DNA of 64,000 nt from Deroplatys truncata. Its lineage: Eukaryota > Arthropoda > Insecta > Mantodea > Mantidae. A program made the translations under genes and the position numbers. Shown piece by piece: positions 52,401 to 61,400 of this stretch (positions are counted from its first letter, which is position 1; each line of letters opens with the position of its first letter). The notes under the pieces were generated by a model. It ran no database searches. It worked only from the letters and a program-made list of their open reading frames with translations, and was not told where the DNA came from. The stretch spans positions 105,668,094-105,732,093 of the forward strand of contig CM060975.1 in assembly GCA_030765065.1 (NCBI GenBank). Direction: 5' to 3'.

Positions 52401-55400
52401 TTTGGAATATTAATTTATATGGATTTTTGTTTTTGGCTTCCTTTAGATTAGTATGAAAATAGGATATATGGGAATATAAGGTTAAGTTTCACAATTTTTT
52501 TGTAAAGACTACTTGCAAAATAGGTTAGATGCACGAATGTTGGGTTAATATCAGTTACATTATATATTTAAGCAAACATTACTGTTATTCACATGGTTAG
52601 TTCATCGCTAAGAAAAACACCCAGTTATTACTCGCGCAAAACTTCTGGAATCGTGACCTTGATTGCTACCCCAGCTGCCGAGCCTAAGAATGGTTTATGT
52701 TTAGCTTAATCAACGAAAGTGATATAATACCTTTGCTTACCCACAGTGTGTAACACATACAGTCTGCATAGAAAGTGTCTGCATCTGGTTGTAATTTTAA
52801 AGAGAGCAGTATCTAAATAGTACTTATTTTATATTTGTTATATTTATAACCATGGCTCCTATGTTTTCAAAGTTAATTGGTAAGGTGTTACGTAGTCAAA
52901 GTAGGGAAATAATTGCAAATGTCCTCGACTTCATGAAGCAAGAAGCAGAGATGAAGGAAGAAAATATATGTTCATCCGAGTTCCACAAAAGCCTTAAGAG
53001 AGTGAAAGAAAGAGTAGTCAAAGCAACTGGTGTTTCACCGAGTTCCGATTCGAGTTCTCAAAGATAAGAAAGAAAGAAAAAAAAAAACATATGGATGAAA
53101 GAGTACCATTTGACACACCTGGGAAGAAACATAAGGTCCCTAAACGTATTACAGAAATAGACGATTTCGAATGCGTCATTCGGCGCACGATTCACAATTC
53201 CTATGTGGAAGAAAAAACTGTGCTAACAATAAGCAGATTGCTCATCAAGCTGAAAGACAGCAGAAACTTACAAGGTGGTGCTACAAATCTCAGAAAAATT
53301 ATTAAAGATTTAGGGTTCAAGTGGAAGAAACTGAAATCAAATAGAAGAGCTCTAACAGAAAAGCAAAATAAATAAATAAAAAAATAATAAAATAAAAAAA
53401 TAAAAAGTAAATGTTGCCATGATAGCTTAGTCGGTTAGACCAACGGCACGGAAAGCCTAAGATCCGTGGTTCAAATCCCGGCTATGGCATTGAATTTTTC
53501 AGTCTGATTCTACCTTTCCAAATGAGTATAATTTTATATGTACTTATATCAGTGTGTACTTATATCAGCATCAATTTTTAAGGTGGTGCTACAAATTTCA
53601 GAAAAATACTATAGTGTATGAAGATGAGTCATACATACACAGCAGTCGTACAGCATCTAAAAGTTGGAGTGACGATAGCGAATTAGGTTGCAGGTTCCTG
53701 TTGCTAAAGGGCAAATACTTATTATCGCTCATGCTGTTGGAAAGATCGGCTTCGTTCCGAATGCCCTTCTTTTACAAGTTGCAAAAACAACAGGAGATTT
53801 TCATCAAGAAATGAATACAGAAAAGTACATGAAGTGAATCAACACCATGTTGAGACCTAATATGCCTGCTGGGTCTGTTCTGGTCATCGACAATGCTTCA
53901 AAATGCGTCAACACTCAATTGACAAACCACCTATCTCAAATTCCTTGAAAGAAGAAATGAGAGCTTGGTTACTTAGACATAATAAAGCTTTAGATGAAAG
54001 CATGAGTAAAACAAAGCTATATAACTTAATTAAAGCCAACAAACAGCTTCAGAAGTCATACATACTTGACCAGATAGTAATACAACATCGCCATAATGTA
54101 GTTAGACTGCCATCGTATCGCCCGGATCTAAACCCAATCGAATTAATCTGGGCTGATATCAAAAAATGGGTGGCATGCAGAAATATCACTTTTAAATTAA
54201 AATATGTGGAGCAGTTATAACGCCAGCAATTTGCTGAAATTGGAAGGCCAGAATGGGAAAATGTATGGCGACATGCTGAATAAATTAAGAATCATTATTC
54301 CGAAAAAATACGGAATTGCAGAAAATCAAATAGAAATAATTCTCATCCAGGATAATGGTGCAGAAAGTAGTGACAGCAGTGATGATGGCAATAATGTGAG
54401 TGATTCCGCAGAAGAGGAAGGGTTGTTAGATGTGGAAGAATTGGAGGCAATGATTGACAGCGTTTTTTATATTAAGTGCTTTTTACAGCGTGGATTTTAA
54501 TATACTGTATATAACTAAGTTTATCAGCGCAACACAGTGCATAACCGGTGTGGATATTTGACGATGACTGTCCCAAGCACTCCTGCAGCATGCAGACGAC
54601 CGGTCACCACCTGATCTGGTAAGCAACTCGCATCATAGCTCTCATTAAGATTTTCATGTGTCTAGAACTGTTGCGCCGATTATAGCTGTTCATTGAAGAT
54701 CGCATACAAAAATTTGCTCTAACTCCTAGTTAATATCTAACCGTAATATTAACTGGAGATCGTAATACAGGCCCTAGGAGCTTTTTGATTACCATATTTG
54801 CAATTTAGATGAAGATGGTGTACAAGAACTTATGGTAAGTTCTTTTAATAACCGGTAATTGAAATGCAGAAAAAAAGATTTACAGAATGGGAATGCATAC
54901 GTTGCACATTTAAGAGATGTGAACAGTCAGAAAGCCTGTGACCCACCCACCCTTTTTAAGACACTTTCTTATATTTGAAATAAATCGCTAAATGTCAACA
55001 AAGTACTCAATTTTGTTACTGTTGCGCATGTGTGAAAGAAAGTGCCAAACCACAAGTACTAGTGAAATCTACAAAAATAGCAATATCTTTAGTTCTTCCA
55101 AACACACTCGTTACCTACCATATCTATCCCACCACAAAAAAAAAAAAAAGTTTTATAATTCTTCATTGGAGTTTAGCCTCTCAAATCCTATGGCGACTCC
55201 CTGTCATAGCTCACTCCACTCCTTTTGTTATAAAACAATCCCCCAGCTATGCTTTGCAGCTTAGGGCCCTCAACCTTGGGCACACTTTGAGGTTTAGGGC
55301 CCTCAAACCTGGGCTATGCTTTGCATCTTAGGGCCCTAGATCAGTCATTCGCATAAGGCTCTTTGTGTTGTTTGTTTGTATGTGCTCTCCCGTATGAACA

Positions 55401-58400
55401 GCACAGACACAGAGAGCCTACTACCGGCCAAAGCACTGGAACAAAGTAGGAACTTACAAGAAGTTTCTATGTTGACAGTTTAGTGACAAGTAAAGATACT
55501 GAAAATGAAATATGAGAGTTTTTCTCAAATACCCATGCTTTGTTGGCAAAAGGAAGATTTGTATTAAGAGGGTGGGAGTCTTCCTTAGATAAGGAGGGAA
55601 AAAGCTCCTTGTCCTGTTTTAGGAATCTGTTGGAATAAATTCAATGATGTTTGGCATCTTAATTTAGAATGGATCATACAGTTAATAGGGACCTGAGTCG
55701 TAAGCCAGCAGCGAGAGGGGAAGGTTGTGTAACGGAGTAAGCATGAAAGAACAAGAAAAGAATGGGAGTGGATGTACAAACGTACAGATGCAGAATCGGA
55801 AGTTTTGGCAGGAAAAAAATAAGAAAAGACAGAAAAATAAAAATGGGAATTCAGATATGGAGAGTGATCACGATGATAATCACGATTTTGCTAATAATAG
55901 GAGGAGTGGAACAGAACCCAGGACCAACGGAGACGAACAAAATAATGGAAGAAATAAGAGAGATGGGAACACAACTAGGAAAAAGGATGGATAACAATAC
56001 AAGAGAGTTGAAAGAAGCAATGAAAATACAAAAAGAAGAAATGGAGAAACAGATTATCAGAATGCAAAGAAAGAATAGTTGGGATGGAAAAAGATTTGAA
56101 ATGGATAAGAGAAGAAAAAACTGCGTAATATTTGGAGTGGCAGAGGACAGAAGAAATCTGGAAGACACGGTAAATGAAATTATAGAAGATGTGATGGGAA
56201 TACAGAAGTTCGGCTGGGAAATTGAAGATATGTTTAGGATAGGTAAGAAAGGAAGAAAGCCGAGACCTATTATTGTGAAATTGACAACAATGAGAAAAAA
56301 GTGGGAGATTTTAAGACAAACAAGAAGACTAAGGGGGACAAAAATATTCATAGAACAGGACTATACAAAAGAGGAACAAGACCAAAGGAAGGAATTAATT
56401 AAAAGAATGAATGAAGCAAGAGCAGTAGGAAAAAAAGCATATCTAAGAGGGCTACAATTAATAGTGGAAGGTGAAAATTGGAACGAGTATCAAAAGAAAC
56501 GAAACTAGAGGAACATATGCACTACAGCAAAATATAGACCGACCGGAAAACACAGGACAAAGACCTGAACAGAGAATGAAATCATCAGCAGAATTTCAGC
56601 AAAGTCAAACATGGGTGAGAAGAGGTCAGCAAAATGAAAGAGCGACAGCTGAGCAAGAGGACAGAAGAAGTGGGAGAAGCAGCTTTGAAGAGAGACGAGA
56701 GGAGAAGACAAGGGAGACACATCAACAAGAGACAAGGGGAAGACAGGAAGAAGAGTTGGTAGTGGTGGGAGAAAACGAAGAAGCAAAATTGGTGAACGAA
56801 ATGACCGAGAGGGAGGAGGGGCGGCAGCAGGGATTGTGTTGAGTGAGGGAAGGGAGGCAGGGAAAAGCGAGAGTGCAAAGAGGGGTAAAACGCAAAGTGG
56901 GGAAGTGTTACTGGTAGGGTCCATAAGTGAAGCAGAAGAAACAAACAAACAAACAAAAAAAAAATTATCCAAGGATTATATTCAGCTTAAGGATGTAAGA
57001 GAAGAAAAGGAAATGGAGCCTCGAACTACAAGATACGGGAATATGTTGGAGAGTTTTAAATTCCAAGAACCAAAGAATAAATAGGGAAAGGGGCTAAAAT
57101 TAATGTTTTGGAATGTGGAAGGCCTAAGAAATAAGATAGGTAGCGGGGAAATGAAAAACATTGTGTGTTCTATGGATTTTATAGGAGTAGCAGAGACATG
57201 GCTGGGAAAGGATGAGGTAGTAGAGATAGCAGGTTTCAAGTTTCTAGAGAAAAAGGCAAGGAAATGATGCGGTAGGGGAAGAGCATCAGGAGGAGTAGGA
57301 CTGTTTATAAAGAATGATACGGAAAAAATTACTGATATGTAAAAATGGAGAATAGAGGCACCAATGTGCTATGGTCAATAATTAAACAAAATAGCGGAGT
57401 AAGATTAGGAATAGGGGTGGCATATAACCCACCAGAAACATATTTTACGATAGTAACTTTTATAGTAAATTAGAAGAAGATATGGAAGAAATACGAGAAA
57501 AGATGCCAGAGACAGAATTTATTGTGATGGGAGATTTGAATGCGAGATTAGGAGAAGAGAATGGAAGGTTATTAGGTAAAGAGCAGATACAAGAAGATAG
57601 GGATGTGATAAGGCCAAGGAAAAGCAGGGACGTAGCGATTAATAAGGAGGGAAAAAATTTACTGGAATTTTGCGAGATAAACAACATGCTAATATGTAAT
57701 GGATCAATGAAAGGAGACAAGGAGGGGGAGTTTACATTCGTAAACGCAAACGGACAAAGTGTAATAGATTACATGATATGTAGTGAGGAACTGGAGGATA
57801 GAATCACCACATTTAAAATAAGTCAGATTGTGGAGTGTGGTATAAAAATGGCTATGGATGAGGGAAATTCAGAAAGTGTTACAGTTACTAAAATTATTAC
57901 TAACAAGAGCAGGAGCAGGGATGGAAGGAAGGCACGGAAAAGGCCAAGAAATTAAGGGGTGGTTTGATGAAAAATGCAGAATAAAAAAAAGGAGGTATTT
58001 AAAGAGCTTATTAGTTGGAGGTCAGAGAAAGAAAGGGATAGATAAAATCTGATGAAACTTAAGAGGGAATATAAAGGTTTGCTTGAGGCTAAGAGGAAAG
58101 AATGGCAGAGAAATATAGAAAAGAAACTCAAGGCAGCAATAAAGAGTAAGGATAGTAAAAAAAAATATGGGAAATAGTGAGGATGATGAACAAGAAGAGA
58201 GAGGACAAAATGAAATTACACCGAATGAATGGATAGGGTACTTTAGAAGGCTAATTGGAGAAGGGAAGAGAGTAAAGTTACACATAAAAGAGGTAGAACA
58301 AGGAAAAATATTTAATGAGAAATTAGACGGTAAAATCACGGAGCTGGAAGTTTACCAACAAATAAGGAATATAAAAAAAGGCAAGGCAGTAGGAATAGAC

Positions 58401-61400
58401 GGAATACCAGGAGAATTCTGGAAAATATATGGGGAAATGCAAAGTGTGCTAAAAGTGATGACAAAATTATTAAATAAAATTAAAGAAAAGAATGAAGTAC
58501 CAGAATGTTGGAAAATAAGTATGGTGGTTTGAGATAAAGAGAGTTGAGGGTTGTTACACTACATCACTAAAATATTCTTACTTGAACGCATTTCGGGAGA
58601 CAGCTTGTTCCCATCGTCAGCATGTTCTCAACTGAAGTGTAACAACCCTCAACTCTCTTTATCTTAAATTATGACACATCACTGTTACTAGCTTCTAAAT
58701 CTTCAAAATTAGTCAAGTATGGTGGTACCAATTTACAAAGGAAAGGGAGGAGCAAATAGACCAGAGAACTATATGGGAATAAGTTTATTATCAATATTAG
58801 AAAAAATATACACAGGTATACTGGCCAACAGATTAAGAAGCTGGGTGGAAGAGGAAGGAATACTGTCAGAATATCAAGCAGGGTTTAGGAAAGGTAAACA
58901 AACAATAGACAATATAATTATAATAAAGACTATAATAGATAAATATTTGAGCAGGAAAAGAGGAAGGATATACATGTTTTTTGCAGATTTTGAAAAAGCA
59001 TTTGATACAATAAATAGAGAAGCATTAGCATATAAATTAAGCAAGAAAGGGGTAAGCAAAAACTTTATAAAAGAAATCATAAAAGTAAATATAAATAAAT
59101 CAAAAGTTATGGTATTTAAAAGAGGAAATAAACTAAAAAGAGAAGAGAAATGGCACATGGGGGGTTTAAAGTTAGAAGTTGTCAAGGAGATGGATTATTT
59201 GGGGGTGAGGATGAGCAGTAATGGCGAATGGGGGTCGCATAGCAGGAAGGTTATGGCTAAAGGAAAGGCAGCAATGACAGGAGTAAGGATGTGCAAATAT
59301 AAATTGGAAATGCCAACTAAATGGATAGAAAGAATGTACGAAGCATTAGTAGAAACATGAGTGCTATATGCAGTAGAAATTTGGGGGAGTTCTGAATTAA
59401 GCAGAAAAATAGACCAGAGCTACGGAATGTTCTGTAAAGAGCTATTGGGGTTAACAAGATCAGCACCAGGGGAAGTAGCATTAGTGGAATTAGGAAGAAC
59501 AAGAAGAAAGGGAGTGATACTGGAAAGGATATTAAAATTTTGGTTTAGGTGCTTGAGAAAAGACAAAGAGGAAATTTTAAAGATATGCATGGAACAACAA
59601 AAGAGTATGAAAAATAAAAATAGCTGGTGGACAGGGGTAGAAAAAATTATGGAGAAGATAGGAATGGGAGATATCTGGAGAACAGCAATGGTTTCTGGAT
59701 AGCAGTAAGAAACAGAGTGGAGGACATAGAAAGACAAGAGATTTGGGGAAGCTTAGAAAATAAAGTCACTAGGGTTCTATAGATTAGTAAAAAGGAAATG
59801 GGGAAGAGAAGGGTATGTGGATTATTGTAATAGAGCAGGAAAAGAAGCGTTTGCATAGATAACAGGATCAATGTACTTGAGAGGGCTAAGAGGTAACAAA
59901 AAATGGAATTTGTGAATTATGTGAAGACACAAAGCACAGAGCATTATATGACAAAATGCAAAGAATTAGCAGAATGGAGACAAGAAGAAAAATGGGAAAA
60001 AATGGATAGGAAAATAGTAGCAATTAAGATGCTAACAAGAAAAGAAGAGAAGCAAGTTAAGAATATGGGGGAGTTCTTAAGGAAAGTAAAAGAGAAATGG
60101 ATTAGAAAAATTACAGAGATAAGAAAGGTAGAAAGGCAAACGGAGGAAGGAGAAGATGGGCAATAGGGATTAAAGGTAGTAAGGGATGCTTAGAGGAGCC
60201 AGAAGGCCAGGGTGCCAGGCAAAAAGAGCAGCATAGCTGGCAAGGAAATTTGTACATAGGTTAAGTTAGTTTATAACTGGAACATTGTAAAAAGAATTAT
60301 GTAGAAAAATGTACAAATAAACTATCTATCTAATAGGGACCTTTCACTAACAAATGTGACACACAAATTCTTTGACCCGGTTGGAGTTACCTCTCCTGCA
60401 GTGATAAGTCTTACGATATTATTACAAAGAGCTTAGAAGATGGATGCTGAAATGACAGACCTCAAAGATGATGGTTGATTTGAGGAACTTCATGTTCTGA
60501 GAGAAGTCAGAGTTCTCAGATGGTTGGGTATAACTCCTAATAACCAGATGAACTGCAGTATCCATACCTTTTCCAAAGCGAGCTTGAAGGCCTATGTAGC
60601 TGTTATGTATTTTAGAATGGAGGAAGAGAATGACGATGTAGCGAGTCTTTTAGCATCAAAATCTCAAGCAGCTCTGCTAAAAGACATCACAATGCCTCAC
60701 TTATAGTTGCTTGCAGCTTTGATTAAAGCACACTTGGCCAAATCCATAGTAAAAGGACAATGAAACATTGAAGAACTGTACTTCTGGAGTGATTCTATCA
60801 CAGTCCTTGGCTGGATTTTTAGAGATGAGAAATGGTCTGTATTTGTAAGAAACCCAATTCTGTAAATAAGGTTACTCACTCGCAAATTATCATGGGATCA
60901 TATTGTGGGAGAAGAAAATAACAGTTGACCTGCCCTCAAGAGGATGAGGGGGAGAAACATTTTGTTGCAAAGAAATGTTGGGAGGGACCAACTTGGATGA
61001 AAATGGTAATTAAAATGTAGTCATGTTCAACACAATACAAGGACACTTGTGATGAAGTTGTGAAAAAAGATGAAAACTGCCAGCCGTTGACACAAAATGA
61101 TGAGAAGAATACTTCTTCAAAACATTCTCATGTTTTAGGAACTTTGCAAGAGTTATGGCTTGGATATTAAGAAACATGGGCAGACAAAAACAGACAAAAA
61201 ACTACAAACTCTGGATGTCTTCAGATAGATTCTGATGGCATATTGAAAGTTGCAACAAAGATTGTGTGGTGAAAGGATAAGGAAGACTTCAGGAAACTGA
61301 TGATTTTGCTTTCTAAACATGAAGTGGTAAAGAGACTTATGTTTTCATACCATGTTTCACACTGCCATGCTGCTATTAGCACTTATTGAACATACTGCAA

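Larger units (their letters stand above)
55695..60330 (+). mobile_element. APE-type LINE with a 2A-like motif in ORF1, 4.6 kb
   Basis: Perfect 12-bp duplications taatagggacct at 55683-55694 and 60331-60342. ORF1 is intact; ORF2 has decayed and lost part of the RT palm. The 3' end is a short CTATCTATCTA microsatellite, not poly(A). The coding strand is extremely purine-rich, unlike the GC-rich LINE at 23945-29902. A 5'-truncated relative lies at 19386-19834 and a reverse copy at 45530-47913. It interrupts the BEL/Pao RT/RNase H junction. The clade (CR1/L2-like or other) was not determined. Confidence 0.88.

Noticed and set aside
56505-56972. Leu/Phe/Ser-rich membrane proteins on the minus strand of the LINE
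   Set aside because: They are reverse-complement shadows of the purine-rich LINE coding strand; all long minus-strand openings across 55.8-59.9 kb have this character.
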